The notes: generated by a model from the letters alone, not told the origin. Shown: positions 1 through 9,308, numbered from the stretch's first letter. The stretch is DNA of 64,000 nt from Gracilimonas sediminicola (GCF_024320785.1 NZ_JANDBC010000001.1:1308001-1372000), one strand, 5' to 3'. Numbers and translations are program-made.

Positions 1-6
1 TCTGTC

Positions 7-37
7 TCCTCCTTCAAAAAGAGGAGGACTCTTTTTT
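7..37 (+). terminator. Intrinsic terminator of a gene left of the window
   Basis: A 6-bp inverted repeat (TCCTCC at 7-12, GGAGGA at 23-28) with a 10-nt loop is followed by a T-run at 32-37. It would end a plus-strand transcript entering from the left edge. Confidence 0.6.
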
Positions 38-72
38 AAAGCCTTCATCAGTAATCAGGTTCCCCCTCAAAA

Positions 73-116
73 CAAAGCCCGGTTCTCGGGAAGGTGAGGT
101 CGGTTACCGGGCTTTG
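73..116 (-). terminator. Hairpin terminator after the tricorn gene
   Basis: A perfect 11-bp inverted repeat (CAAAGCCCGGT at 73-83, ACCGGGCTTTG at 106-116) lies 28 bp beyond the stop codon of the minus-strand tricorn gene. On the minus strand it is followed by a short TTTT run, so it probably ends that transcript. Confidence 0.6.
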
Positions 117-143
117 ACATAAGGAATTGATCTGTTATTTGTA

Positions 144-3100
144 TTAGTTATCCCCCGAAGCCCTCTCAGGTCGCTTCCATCTTACAGGGTCTTCAGGTGT
201 TGGGATGATGGGGTTATCGTAATTCTGAAGAAGTCGCATCGCTTCGTTGATGGCTGCTTCCAGCTGTGGGTCGTGTCCGTTTATAACCTCTTTAGGTGTT
301 TGCATCACTTCTATATCCGGATCAATGCCTTCTCCTTCCACGGCCCATTCTCCGTCCATGTTATAGAAACCACCACGGGGAGCTACGAATCGGCCGCCAT
401 CTACAAACGGTGGAGTATCCCACGTTCCTACCAATCCGCCCCAGGTTTTAGCCCCAACTAAAGGACCGATTTCCATCTTACGGAATAAGTATGGAAGCAG
501 GTCTCCCCCCGAGCCGGCTCGCTCGTTGATCACCATTACTTTTGGTCCCCAGATACCGGCTCCCGGTGTAGTGAACGGCTTGCGATCGCCGGCCTTACTG
601 TTAAAAAAGCCATGCAGCTCACGCTCCATAACATTAACCATGTAATCAGCTGCTGAACCTCCTCCGTTATTTCGTTCGTCTATTACCGCACCCAGCTTAT
701 CCTGTTGGGCAAAATAGTATCTGTTAAAATATTCGTAGCCGCTACCACCGGTATTTGGCACCCATACATAGGCCAGCTTTCCAGCTGACATTTCATCTAC
801 CTTGCGTCTGTTACCTTCTATCCAGGCACGTGTTCTCAGGCCATATTCACCGGAAACCGGAACTACCGTTACCAGACGAGCTCCTTCCGTTCGAGGCCGA
901 TCATTGACTAACAACTGAACCTGACGATTAGCGGTTCCTTCAAAAGGTTTGTAGAAATTCTCTTCCGCTGAAATTTCTTTTCCATTTACGGCAAGTATAT
1001 AATCTCCTTCATTCACGTCTATACCCGGACCTGAAAGAGGTGCCCTCAGGTCGGGATTCCAGCTTTCGCCGGTATATATCTTATCGATGCGATAGGCACC
1101 ATTTTGATGAGATACATCCGCTCCTAATAACCCGGCTTGTACTTCTTCAAGATCGGGATAATCTCCTCCGGCTACATAGGAATGACCTACGGCGACTTCA
1201 CCGCTCATTATATCCAGCACATAATTGAGGTCAGAGCGATGTTTAGCATGTTCTACCCAGGGAGCATACCATTCATATATGTCTTTCCAGGGTGCTCCGT
1301 GCATATTATCAACGTATAGAAAATCTCGCATAAACCGCCAGCCATCCCGGAATATTTGAACAAACTCTTCCTGAGGATCTACTTTTATCTTAATATCTGA
1401 GATGCTCAAACTGCCTTCACCGGCTTTCTTTTCACTGCCATCGGTACCGACAATTCCCCAAGCTCCGCCACTTCTGTAAAGCAAACTCTTACGGTCCTGA
1501 GAAACTACACCTTCATTGAAGTTAGCCATGAACAAACTTCCTTTTCGATCATCCAGGCTGTATTTGTGAAGCCGGGTTCCTTCATTTTCCACCAACTCCA
1601 TATAAAATACATCTCCGCCCGGTCCCGGCATCAGTCCGGTATAATTTCGTTGGGGGATATCCACAGCCAAAGTACGTTCATCAATTCCTTCCAAATCGAT
1701 TACCACTTCTACCTCTCCGCTTTCATCGGAGGAACTCCCTTCTTCAGAAATTTCTTCGTCATCGCTTTTAGGAAGAAGTGGAGAAGGCTCGTTATCCGAT
1801 AACACAATCATATACAAGGCACGGGTTACCGGCATGTTGTAGGAACTCATATCCAGCCAGCCGGTATTTAATCCATAATCGGTGCTGGCGAGGAAATAGA
1901 GGTATTTTCCATCTTCACTCCATACCGGTGTGATTGTATCCGACATCCCGTCAGTCAGTTGATGTGTTTTCCCGGATTTCACATTGTGTACCTTCACTGC
2001 CTTAAATTGATTGTCCAAAATTTTGACGTAGGCAATCCACTTACTGTCGGGCGACCAAACCGGGTTCATGGTTCGGTTAGGATGTGCATATCCATCGGTA
2101 TCTACTTTTTTGGCTTCTCCGGATTCTACATTCACATACCAGAGATTATAATCGGTATCGGTATAGGCTACGTATTTACCATCGGGCGACCAGTCCGGCC
2201 GAAAATAGAATGTGGGGTTTGGGAGTGATATTGACTTCGGTTCTTCCAGGCCATATTGATCACCAATCATCAGCGTATACTCTCCACTTTGATCGGAGAA
2301 CCAGGCTACCCGACTACCATCAGGCGACCAAATTGGATAGCGCTCTGCACTTGCCGATGAGTTACTCAGGTTTCTCCACGTTCCGTTTTCTTTTGGAACC
2401 GTAATAATCTCTCCCCGAAACTGAAAAACCGCTCGTTTACCGGTTGGGGAAATAGCCGCATTATCCAGCGAATAGGCATTGGGTTCTTCCCAGCGCGGTC
2501 GACCCCAGTTCATGTCTCCGGCAACATGAATTTCGAGCTGTTCGGTTTCTCCGTTTTCGGGGTTCAGCAAATGCAGATACCCACCTTGTTCATACACAAT
2601 CATATCAAAACCGGCATCCAGGCTTTTGGCGTCAAAGTCAGAGTGAAACGTCCATTGTTTTTCTTCACCGGATTCCGGGTTGAAGGACCAGATGTTATTT
2701 GCGAAATCCCTTTCGGATAAATAAAACACAGAACCATCATACCAAACCGGGTCGGTATGACGTTCGTTATCGGTTCTTGGAGTTTGGATTAAGTCGTATT
2801 TATCCAGACTCACAATCCAGATAGGCTGCGCTTGTCCGCCCCGGTAATTTCTCCATTCAGGATCCCAAAACGTGATGGGATTATAGGCCAGGTATTTCCC
2901 ATCGGCCGACATTTCCCCGGTTGCGGCCCGCGGAACAGGCAGCACTTCCGGCATTTCACCTTCCGTACTCACTTTCCAAATGCGGTTTAGTTGTGTGGGA
3001 TGAGCCGTTCGGGTTGAACGAAACAGAATTTCCCCATCCGGCGTCCAGCCCGTTACCACATCATCAACAGGATGCCAGGTGAGTCGTTTAGGAGAACCAC

Positions 3101-3392
3101 CTTCGGCAGGAATTACAAATACATCGGAGTTGCCATCATACTCTCCGGTAAATGCAATCATGTTTCCGTCCGGTGAAAAATGCGGGTTCGACTCTCCCCC
3201 GATGTTGCTGGTAAGACGAACCGCATCGCCACCGGTTTTATTCACCTTCCAAAGATCATTGGCATGAACAAAAACGATACTGTTTTCTGAAATAGTAGGC
3301 TCACGCAAAAGTTGCGTTCCCTGAGCAAAGAGTTCAGCTGTAAAAGTCAGGGTTAATAAAAGTGTCAGTGTATATCCGAATAAACGTTTCAT
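144..3392 (-). CDS. Tricorn-like S41 protease, exported
   Basis: Large tricorn-type serine protease (about 1082 aa) that probably trims peptides in the periplasm. The N-terminus from the chosen start (MKRLFGYTL...) is a signal peptide ending LFAQ; an upstream in-frame ATG at 3437 would put 15 odd residues before it. After it come WD40/TolB-like propeller blades rich in WSPDG motifs (about residues 30-550), then a helical and PDZ region (GPGIDVNEGDYILAVNG), then the S41 core. Candidate catalytic residues are His in GHSYVAGGD and Ser in ERAGSGGD, as in archaeal tricorn. Archaeal tricorn is cytosolic; the exported form is common in Bacteroidota-like genomes. Last gene of a minus-strand run; hairpin downstream. 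Confidence 0.9.
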   Translation of the reverse strand: MKRLFGYTLTLLLTLTFTAELFAQGTQLLREPTISENSIVFVHANDLWKVNKTGGDAVRLTSNIGGESNPHFSPDGNMIAFTGEYDGNSDVFVIPAEGGSPKRLTWHPVDDVVTGWTPDGEILFRSTRTAHPTQLNRIWKVSTEGEMPEVLPVPRAATGEMSADGKYLAYNPITFWDPEWRNYRGGQAQPIWIVSLDKYDLIQTPRTDNERHTDPVWYDGSVFYLSERDFANNIWSFNPESGEEKQWTFHSDFDAKSLDAGFDMIVYEQGGYLHLLNPENGETEQLEIHVAGDMNWGRPRWEEPNAYSLDNAAISPTGKRAVFQFRGEIITVPKENGTWRNLSNSSASAERYPIWSPDGSRVAWFSDQSGEYTLMIGDQYGLEEPKSISLPNPTFYFRPDWSPDGKYVAYTDTDYNLWYVNVESGEAKKVDTDGYAHPNRTMNPVWSPDSKWIAYVKILDNQFKAVKVHNVKSGKTHQLTDGMSDTITPVWSEDGKYLYFLASTDYGLNTGWLDMSSYNMPVTRALYMIVLSDNEPSPLLPKSDDEEISEEGSSSDESGEVEVVIDLEGIDERTLAVDIPQRNYTGLMPGPGGDVFYMELVENEGTRLHKYSLDDRKGSLFMANFNEGVVSQDRKSLLYRSGGAWGIVGTDGSEKKAGEGSLSISDIKIKVDPQEEFVQIFRDGWRFMRDFLYVDNMHGAPWKDIYEWYAPWVEHAKHRSDLNYVLDIMSGEVAVGHSYVAGGDYPDLEEVQAGLLGADVSHQNGAYRIDKIYTGESWNPDLRAPLSGPGIDVNEGDYILAVNGKEISAEENFYKPFEGTANRQVQLLVNDRPRTEGARLVTVVPVSGEYGLRTRAWIEGNRRKVDEMSAGKLAYVWVPNTGGSGYEYFNRYYFAQQDKLGAVIDERNNGGGSAADYMVNVMERELHGFFNSKAGDRKPFTTPGAGIWGPKVMVINERAGSGGDLLPYLFRKMEIGPLVGAKTWGGLVGTWDTPPFVDGGRFVAPRGGFYNMDGEWAVEGEGIDPDIEVMQTPKEVINGHDPQLEAAINEAMRLLQNYDNPIIPTPEDPVRWKRPERASGDN

Positions 3393-3481
3393 AATATCCC
3401 GTGTTAATTGATGTGCTTGCGGAATATAATGAATCAAAGAGGAGAGTAAAGAAGAGGTGATAACTCTTTACAAGTAGTGGT

Positions 3482-4048
3482 TTAAAACAAACTCGTTTGC
3501 TCGCGGTCTTCTTTTTGGGCTTGCTCTATCTGGGGTTCTTCAGTTGGGGTGAAGGTTTTGAGCATTTCAGGCATGAACCGTTTTTCATAGATGCGGCGTG
3601 CAATTCCGTGCAGGGCTTTCTCACCACGGGGTGGGATTCGGAGAAAACCGCTGTCATCTTCATCCAGGAAACCAAACTGGCGCAAATCGTTGACAATCAG
3701 GTAAGCCAGTTTTTCAGTTACGCCGGAATTCTTTTCGACATATTCGCGATGGGGCGGCTCGTCTTCACTTACATATACCAGGCCGAGCACGTTAAGTTCA
3801 ACATCGGTGAGAGGGAATCCTTCGCTGCCTTTGGTCAGCAGATTGTCCCAGGTTTTTTGAGAGTAGTACAGCCCAAACCAGGACTTGGCTTCACGAAGCA
3901 AATGACCGCTCATTGCACAGGCAAAATGTTGACCGGGTCCGGCTTTGCGCGGCTCGCCCCGGGTACGAAACATATTCACCATAGTGGCGAGATCTAATTC
4001 TCCAATGTTAGGAGGATACCTGAAGTAAAAATCGCTTCGTTTTTGCAT
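3482..4048 (-). CDS. Conserved-looking protein of unknown function
   Basis: 188 aa, no signal peptide and no membrane helix. I do not recognise a named family. The C-terminal half (about residues 80-165) has a predicted helix-helix-helix-wing pattern with GVTEKLAYLIVNDLRQFGFL followed by a charged turn and FLRIPPRGEKAL, which resembles a winged-helix fold; this is an impression from the sequence, not a match. The N-terminus begins MQKRSDFYFRYPP and has a GPGQHFACAMSG segment. It lies between topA and the tricorn gene on the same strand, separated by 116 bp from topA, so it may have its own promoter. Confidence 0.7.
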   Translation of the reverse strand: MQKRSDFYFRYPPNIGELDLATMVNMFRTRGEPRKAGPGQHFACAMSGHLLREAKSWFGLYYSQKTWDNLLTKGSEGFPLTDVELNVLGLVYVSEDEPPHREYVEKNSGVTEKLAYLIVNDLRQFGFLDEDDSGFLRIPPRGEKALHGIARRIYEKRFMPEMLKTFTPTEEPQIEQAQKEDREQTSLF

Positions 4049-4122
4049 GTACCTGTTTCCTGTCTATTTGGTTTGACAGCATCGGTAAGAAATCTACAAA
4101 AAAAATTTCAAAGCCACTTCCA

Positions 4123-4152
4123 CATTGAATATTCATTATTGACTATTCAATG
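4123..4152. repeat. AT-rich stem-loop
   Basis: CATTGAATA (4123-4131) and TATTCAATG (4144-4152) form a perfect 9-bp stem with a 12-nt loop between topA and the unknown 188-aa gene. No T-run follows. It belongs to a set of GAATATT/ATTCAATG hairpins found in several gaps of this window. Confidence 0.6.
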
Positions 4153-4164
4153 TTCTTTCAGCTA

Positions 4165-6708
4165 CTACCCTTTTTCCTTAATCAGGTCAACCGCTTTGTC
4201 CATGGTGAAGTCTTCAGGAGTTTCCCCTTTGGGAAGGCTGATGTTCTTCTTTCCATGCTTAATATATGGACCATACCGCCCGGTCATCACCCGAACCTGC
4301 TTGTCGGTTTCCGGATGCTTGCCCAAGTCTTTAATCTCATTACTTCCGCGGCGGGATTTAGATTTTTGATTGAGGAGCTCCACCGCCCGATCCAACTCAA
4401 TATCCAGTACGCTGTCTGATTTTGGAATGGACTTAAATTTGCCGTCATGCACTACAAAAGGGCCGTAACGTCCCACACCAGCTTTCACTACTTTATCGTC
4501 TTCAGGGTGCTTACCGAGTGGCCGTGGTAATTCAAGCAGTTGCAATGCCAGATCAAGATCTACGTCTTTAGGTTCCATTCCCTTCAGCAGAGAAACACGC
4601 TTCGGCTTTTTGTTTTCCTCGGTTACTTCACCGCGCTGCACGTAAGGACCGTATCGGCCGGAAAGCAGGAATATGGGTTCCCCGGTTTCAGGATCTTCAC
4701 CAATGGGTTTGTCCTGTTCCTCAGAAATCTTAATCAGCTCTTCCAGCTTTTCTGATGAGATATCGCTTGGGTCCATATCGTTGGGGAGCGAAGTAGTTAC
4801 TTCTTCCCCGTTTTTCTCCATGCGGGCGTAAGGCCCAAATCGGCCCACCGCAACTTTGATGCCCTCTAAACCTTCCAGGGGCAAATCAAGTAGCTTAGCT
4901 TCCTGCGGATCAATCTTGTCTTCCTGCGTATCCACTTTGGCTTTGAGGCCATTCTCACCGCTATAAAAATCTTCGAGGTATTTCACCGGGTCCTGATTTC
5001 CTGTAGCTACCGCATCCAGCTTATCTTCCAGCTCGGAAGTAAAATCACTGTCAACCAAGTCCGGGAAATGTTTTTCTAAGAGGGATGAAACAGCAAAGGC
5101 GGTGAAAGTCGGAATCAGCGTTTTGCCTTCGCTCTTGGCATACCCACGATCCTGGATGGTACTGATAATAGAAGCGTAGGTACTCGGGCGACCTACTCCT
5201 CTTTTCTCCAATTCCTTAACCAGCGTTGCCTCCGTAAATCGTGCAGGAGGCTTGGTTTCGTGGCTCACAAAGTTCAGGTCATCCAGAGCAGTTGCATCAC
5301 CTTCAGTCATAGCCGGAAGGAATTTTTCCTGGTTTTCCAGTGCCGCTTCCGGATCATCACTTCCTTCTACATATGCCCGAAAATATCCCGGGAAAAGAAT
5401 TTTCTTTCCACCCGCACGGAAGTCCGCATCGGTTCCATTATTGGTTGCCCGAATGGTAACGTTTGTGAACTCAAGTTCAGCTTCAGCCATCTGTGTAGCA
5501 ATGGTTCGCTTCCAGATCAGGTCGTAAAGCTTAAACTCACGGTCCCGCAACCCGGCTTTATCCGGCTTCACAAAACGGGAGCCTGACGGGCGAATCGCTT
5601 CGTGAGCTTCCTGTGCCGACTTCCCTTTCTTGTTGTAATTCCGCACGCGCTCAAACAGGTAATCTTCGCCATATTCTTCGGTCACCGCATCACGGGCAGC
5701 ACCAATGGCCTGACCTGATAGCCGGGTAGAATCCGTACGCATGTAAGTGATAAATCCTTTTTCATACAGCTTCTGAGCAACACTCATGGTGTCTCGTGCA
5801 GAGAATCCAAACTTACGGTTGGCTTCCTGCTGCAGGGTTGACGTTATAAACGGAGGCGCCGGATTTCGCTTCTGTGTTTTCACATCCACATTAATCACCG
5901 ACCAGCTTGCAGACTTCAGGTCATCAACCAAAGCCGATGCCTTATCTTCATCCAGCAGAACTACCGAATCCGGCTTCTTCAGCTTGCCGGTGTTCTCATC
6001 AAAGTCTTTTCCGCTGGCGAGGCGCTTTTCGTTGAGGTGAGTCAGGTCTGCATCAAACTTGTCATTCTCTCCCTCTTTATGAAGCTGTGCTTTCAAATCA
6101 TAATAGGTAGCGCTTTTAAACTTCATGCGTTCGCGTTCGCGCTCAACCAAAAACTCAACAGACACCGATTGTACACGTCCGGCTGAAAGTCCGGGAGAAA
6201 TCTTTTTCCACAACAAAGGTGAAACGGTATAACCAGCCAGCCGGTCCAGGATTCTTCTGGTTTCCTGGGCATGCACCAGGTTCATGTCAATATCCCGTGT
6301 ATTTTCCAGTGCGTTCAGAACAGCCTCTTTGGTAATCTCCCGAAACGCCATTCGTTTTACCGGAATCTTAGGCTTCAGCACTTCCATCAGATGCCATGAA
6401 ATAGCCTCTCCTTCCCGGTCTTCATCCGTTGCGAGAATGAGCTCATCCGCATCTTTCAATAACTTTTTGAGCTTGGTAACCACTTTCTTTTTGGAAGAAG
6501 GAACCACATATAAAGGATCAAAACGATCATCTACATTAATTCCTAAATTCGACCAGCTCTCTTTTTTATATTTGGCGGGAATTTCTTTAGCTGAGGAAGG
6601 AAGATCACGGATGTGACCCATAGAGGAGTCCACTACGTACCCTTTGGGCAGGTATTTTTTAATCGTTTTCGTTTTTGTAGGGGACTCTACAATGACAAGG
6701 CTTTTCAT
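4165..6708 (-). CDS. topA: DNA topoisomerase I
   Basis: Type IA topoisomerase (847 aa) that relaxes negative supercoils. Toprim domain at residues 1-115 with the catalytic Glu9 (VIVESPTKTKTIKKYLP) and the DEDREGE motif near 96-102; active-site Tyr322 in GFITYMRTDSTR. From about residue 640 to the end there are four repeats with the core GRFGPY/GRYGPY/GRYGPF, spaced by 60-90 residues. These replace the Cys4 zinc ribbons of the E. coli enzyme; no zinc ribbon is present. The start is the only reasonable ATG. Thirteen bases separate it from the upstream peroxiredoxin gene, so the two are probably cotranscribed. Confidence 0.98.
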   Translation of the reverse strand: MKSLVIVESPTKTKTIKKYLPKGYVVDSSMGHIRDLPSSAKEIPAKYKKESWSNLGINVDDRFDPLYVVPSSKKKVVTKLKKLLKDADELILATDEDREGEAISWHLMEVLKPKIPVKRMAFREITKEAVLNALENTRDIDMNLVHAQETRRILDRLAGYTVSPLLWKKISPGLSAGRVQSVSVEFLVERERERMKFKSATYYDLKAQLHKEGENDKFDADLTHLNEKRLASGKDFDENTGKLKKPDSVVLLDEDKASALVDDLKSASWSVINVDVKTQKRNPAPPFITSTLQQEANRKFGFSARDTMSVAQKLYEKGFITYMRTDSTRLSGQAIGAARDAVTEEYGEDYLFERVRNYNKKGKSAQEAHEAIRPSGSRFVKPDKAGLRDREFKLYDLIWKRTIATQMAEAELEFTNVTIRATNNGTDADFRAGGKKILFPGYFRAYVEGSDDPEAALENQEKFLPAMTEGDATALDDLNFVSHETKPPARFTEATLVKELEKRGVGRPSTYASIISTIQDRGYAKSEGKTLIPTFTAFAVSSLLEKHFPDLVDSDFTSELEDKLDAVATGNQDPVKYLEDFYSGENGLKAKVDTQEDKIDPQEAKLLDLPLEGLEGIKVAVGRFGPYARMEKNGEEVTTSLPNDMDPSDISSEKLEELIKISEEQDKPIGEDPETGEPIFLLSGRYGPYVQRGEVTEENKKPKRVSLLKGMEPKDVDLDLALQLLELPRPLGKHPEDDKVVKAGVGRYGPFVVHDGKFKSIPKSDSVLDIELDRAVELLNQKSKSRRGSNEIKDLGKHPETDKQVRVMTGRYGPYIKHGKKNISLPKGETPEDFTMDKAVDLIKEKG

Positions 6709-6721
6709 GCAATAAGGATAA

Positions 6722-7198
6722 TTATTTCAAACTTTCGACCAGCTCTTTTAGCTCTCCAGCGTGGTCTTTGGTATTCACTTTTTCAACAGTGCCCAAAATA
6801 GTACCATCTGTATCAATAACAAAGGCCGAACGTGAAGGAGCCTCATACTCATTCCCAAACATCTTTTTCTCAACGATGGAATCTGTGGCTTCAGCAAACT
6901 TATAATCCGGGTCAGATACCAGTGTAAAGTCTATGCCCTGCTTCTTGGCATATCGCTTGTGAGAACCACAGGTATCTTTACTGATGGCCATCAGATTATA
7001 ACCATGTTTTTTAAACCAGGATGATTCGTCGGCTAAGTCTTTAGTCTGCCGGTCGCAACCACTGGTGTTGTTCTTCATATATACCGAAACGATAGTCGGC
7101 TTATCCAGTAATTCGTTGAAGTTAATTTCTTTTTCCTCTCCATTATGCACCGCTTTAACGGTGAAATCAAAATCTGCTTTTGCTCCTGCCTCAATCAT
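6722..7198 (-). CDS. Peroxiredoxin, BCP/AhpC-TSA family
   Basis: Thiol peroxidase of 158 aa, cytoplasmic, probably reducing hydroperoxides. It follows the BCP layout: peroxidatic Cys in KNNTSGCDRQT, a second Cys in SKDTCGSHKRYAKKQGI, then VSDPDYKFAEA and the conserved Arg in PSRSAFVIDTDG. The usual PxxxTxxC motif is altered: the Pro position is Met (VYMKNNTSGC), while the Thr and Cys remain. The second Cys is not at the usual BCP resolving position, so the resolution chemistry is uncertain. It is upstream of and probably cotranscribed with topA. Confidence 0.88.
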   Translation of the reverse strand: MIEAGAKADFDFTVKAVHNGEEKEINFNELLDKPTIVSVYMKNNTSGCDRQTKDLADESSWFKKHGYNLMAISKDTCGSHKRYAKKQGIDFTLVSDPDYKFAEATDSIVEKKMFGNEYEAPSRSAFVIDTDGTILGTVEKVNTKDHAGELKELVESLK

Positions 7199-7267
7199 GA
7201 ATGTGATATTTGGTTAGTTTTTCGGTTGGGTTGGGATAACTACATTTTGAGCGAGAATCGTTCAGTG

Positions 7268-7438
7268 GATCACAGATTTGGTGATTGAGGGATTCCGCAG
7301 ATTTTTCCGCCCTCTTTTGTTTTCTCCTTCAACAAGTAGAAAAACTCGTTGTTTAGAATTGTAGTTAAAGAAGATATCAAAGCTATTGTATGTCACGAAA
7401 AATCTGTGAAGATCCCTCAATCTGAGCAATCTGTGATC
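7268..7438. repeat. 171-bp element with three-block terminal inverted repeats
   Basis: Three separate blocks pair in order: GATCACAGATT (7268-7278) with AATCTGTGATC (7428-7438), GATTGAGGGAT (7283-7293) with ATCCCTCAATC (7412-7422), and CAGATTTTT (7298-7306) with AAAAATCTG (7398-7406). The right end overlaps the stop codon of the NUDIX gene. The layout resembles a small non-autonomous mobile element; no target-site duplication is obvious. It fills most of the gap between the NUDIX and peroxiredoxin genes. Confidence 0.6.
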
Positions 7439-8000
7439 ACCGACGCCACAACAAGAACTTAGCCACGGCCGCCACTACCAGCGAGTGATGCACTGCTCCC
7501 CGGCTCACAAGTTCTAAAAAATCATCCAGCGGCATTACATGTACATTAATGCGTTCATTACCATCCAGCTGTTGTTCCTGAACTTTTTTGCAGTTTTTGA
7601 TCAGGTAAGTATGGGTGTAATTGGTAAAAATTGCCGGGTTCGAACTCACCCGCCCTAAGTTAATACACTCATCACCTGCATAGCCGGTTTCTTCCAGCAG
7701 CTCTCTCTTTGATGTCTCCAAGGGTGACTCTCCGGGATCTACCATTCCACCGGGTAATTCCAGCGTAGGCTGTTCAATTCCATACCGGTATTGCTCCACC
7801 AACACGATTTCATCATCCGGGGTAAGCGGGATTACGTTGATCCAATCGGGAGCTTTCAGAATCGAAAATTCAGCCGAATGATCTTCAGACTCGATTTTCA
7901 TCGTACGACTCAAAAGTTTGAAGATATTCGTCGTATATTTGACCTCTTCATCTGTGGTAACCCACGGTTCAATTGTAAATGTAAAATCACCACTACTCAT
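7437..8000 (-). CDS. NUDIX hydrolase, ADP-ribose pyrophosphatase-like
   Basis: 187 aa. The Nudix box is perfect: GMVDPGE, seven residues, then RELLEETGY (GX5EX7REUXEEXGU). Upstream of it is DDEIVLVEQYRYGIEQPTLELPGG, the pattern of ADP-ribose and nucleoside-diphosphate-sugar pyrophosphatases, so hydrolysis of ADP-ribose-like substrates is the best guess. The assigned ATG (7998-8000) is directly next to the ATG of the divergent AMP nucleosidase gene, leaving no room for upstream signals; a later in-frame Met at residue 34 (MKIESEDHSAEF) is a possible alternative, though the residues before it look like normal family sequence. Confidence 0.92.
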   Translation of the reverse strand: MSSGDFTFTIEPWVTTDEEVKYTTNIFKLLSRTMKIESEDHSAEFSILKAPDWINVIPLTPDDEIVLVEQYRYGIEQPTLELPGGMVDPGESPLETSKRELLEETGYAGDECINLGRVSSNPAIFTNYTHTYLIKNCKKVQEQQLDGNERINVHVMPLDDFLELVSRGAVHHSLVVAAVAKFLLWRR

Positions 8001-9182
8001 ATGTCAGATACGCTCAAATTAGTTAAAGATCAGTTTTCCTCGGAGGCAGAACTTAAAAAAGCTATTGATAAAGCGTGTGACCTGATGGAAGAAATTTACG
8101 ATTCGGGCAAATATCCCCAGATGATTGTGGAGAGAATCTGGAGCAAACATAACCCGGTTATCGACGGAGAGCTTGCTCAACCCAAAGCTTACCGCTGGTA
8201 TCTGAAGCGCGAAATTGAACGCCTGGTAACTAATGGAGCCACCGTTTTTGTGAAACCTTCGCGGGAAGCACTGCCCATGAACAACCCGGATCTTTTTGAC
8301 AACCTGGATGAAAGTGACTGGGACATCACCCAAAAGAAATTGTTTTTGTTTCGGGCTGAGCGCATCGATATTTCACTCGACCGCCTTCGGCATTACACCG
8401 GAACTAAACCCGCCGATTTTCAACGATATATCCTGTTTACCAACTACGATATGCATGTGGAAGTATTCCTCGACAAGTTCCCCGATTGTGTTAAACCGGA
8501 ACGAGAGGGCGTACAAATGCCGGCCTATCATCACAAGATGGACAATAATTCAGGGCTTACGCTCATCAACATTGGCGTGGGGCCTTCCAATGCTAAAACC
8601 ATTACCGATCATGTGGGGGTGCTTCGACCTGATGCCATGGTGATGGTGGGTCACTGCGGCGGACTCCGGAACCACCAGGATATCGGCGACTTTGTGCTCG
8701 CAAATGGGTACTACCGTGCCGACCGTGTTTTGGATGACTTATTCCCCATCGGGATTCCGATTTCCCCGAATTATATCCTGAACCGTTATCTGAAAGAAGT
8801 GCTTGATCAGCATGATATGAACCACCGGATCGGGACCGTTTACACCACCGCCAACCGAAACTGGGAATTCTCGAAGGCTAAAACGGTGGAAGAAATTCAT
8901 ATGAGCCGCAGTGTGGCTATTGATATGGAGTCATCTACTGTAGCAACGAACGGATTCCGGTATCGCATTCCACACGCCACCCTTCTTTGTGTGAGTGATA
9001 AACCCTTGCACGGCAAACCTAAGCTCACGGACGCCGCTCAATCGTTCTACCAAAACTCCAAAGAGATGCACCTCGAAATGGTGATTGATGCCCTGCAAAT
9101 GGTGAAAGATTCCTACCCGGAAGGACTGCCCAACTCCAGCATCCGTGCCTTCAACGAGCCACTGATGGGTGGAAGCGGGTGA
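8001..9182 (+). CDS. amn: AMP nucleosidase
   Basis: 393 aa; splits AMP into adenine and ribose 5-phosphate, so it acts in purine balance. The phosphorylase-like C-terminal domain has INIGVGPSNAKTITDH, VMVGHCGGLRNHQDIGDFVLA and the substrate-binding segment VAIDMESSTVATNGFRYRIP, all typical of Amn. The N-terminal domain with RWYLKREIERL is the regulatory half. The open frame runs upstream to 7791 but that part is antisense to the NUDIX gene, and MSDTLKLVKD at 8001 is the natural start. It diverges from the NUDIX gene with zero intergenic bases. Both deal with adenine nucleotides, which may be why they sit together. Confidence 0.95.
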   Translation: MSDTLKLVKDQFSSEAELKKAIDKACDLMEEIYDSGKYPQMIVERIWSKHNPVIDGELAQPKAYRWYLKREIERLVTNGATVFVKPSREALPMNNPDLFDNLDESDWDITQKKLFLFRAERIDISLDRLRHYTGTKPADFQRYILFTNYDMHVEVFLDKFPDCVKPEREGVQMPAYHHKMDNNSGLTLINIGVGPSNAKTITDHVGVLRPDAMVMVGHCGGLRNHQDIGDFVLANGYYRADRVLDDLFPIGIPISPNYILNRYLKEVLDQHDMNHRIGTVYTTANRNWEFSKAKTVEEIHMSRSVAIDMESSTVATNGFRYRIPHATLLCVSDKPLHGKPKLTDAAQSFYQNSKEMHLEMVIDALQMVKDSYPEGLPNSSIRAFNEPLMGGSG

Positions 9183-9308
9183 TGAATATCGAACATTGAG
9201 CAAGGAACATACAACATTGAACTGTTGAGGGTTTGGTTCTTATATGGATCAGCCCTCTTCTTGGTCATTCCTGCGGAGGCAGGAATCTGGTTGTTGCTAC
9301 TTAAACCC
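9183..9308. repeat. Convergent gap with REP-like hairpin
   Basis: The gap holds GAACATTGAGCAAGGAACAT-type sequence (about 9189-9225) and a perfect 8-bp hairpin ATTCCTGC-GGAG-GCAGGAAT at 9267-9286. The latter matches the widespread CATTCCTGCGxAGGCAGGAAT intergenic repeat type. It may also act as a terminator between the convergent amn and PQQ-propeller genes. Confidence 0.6.

Noticed and set aside
3497-3997. 166-codon open frame antisense to the 188-aa unknown gene
   Set aside because: The minus-strand frame has the better codon pattern, ordered domains and the same direction as the neighbours; the plus frame shows no domain, though neither has a known family.
7791-8000. 70-residue N-terminal extension of AMP nucleosidase
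   Set aside because: It is antisense to the conserved NUDIX gene and has no resemblance to Amn sequences; MSDTLKLVKD at 8001 is the natural start.
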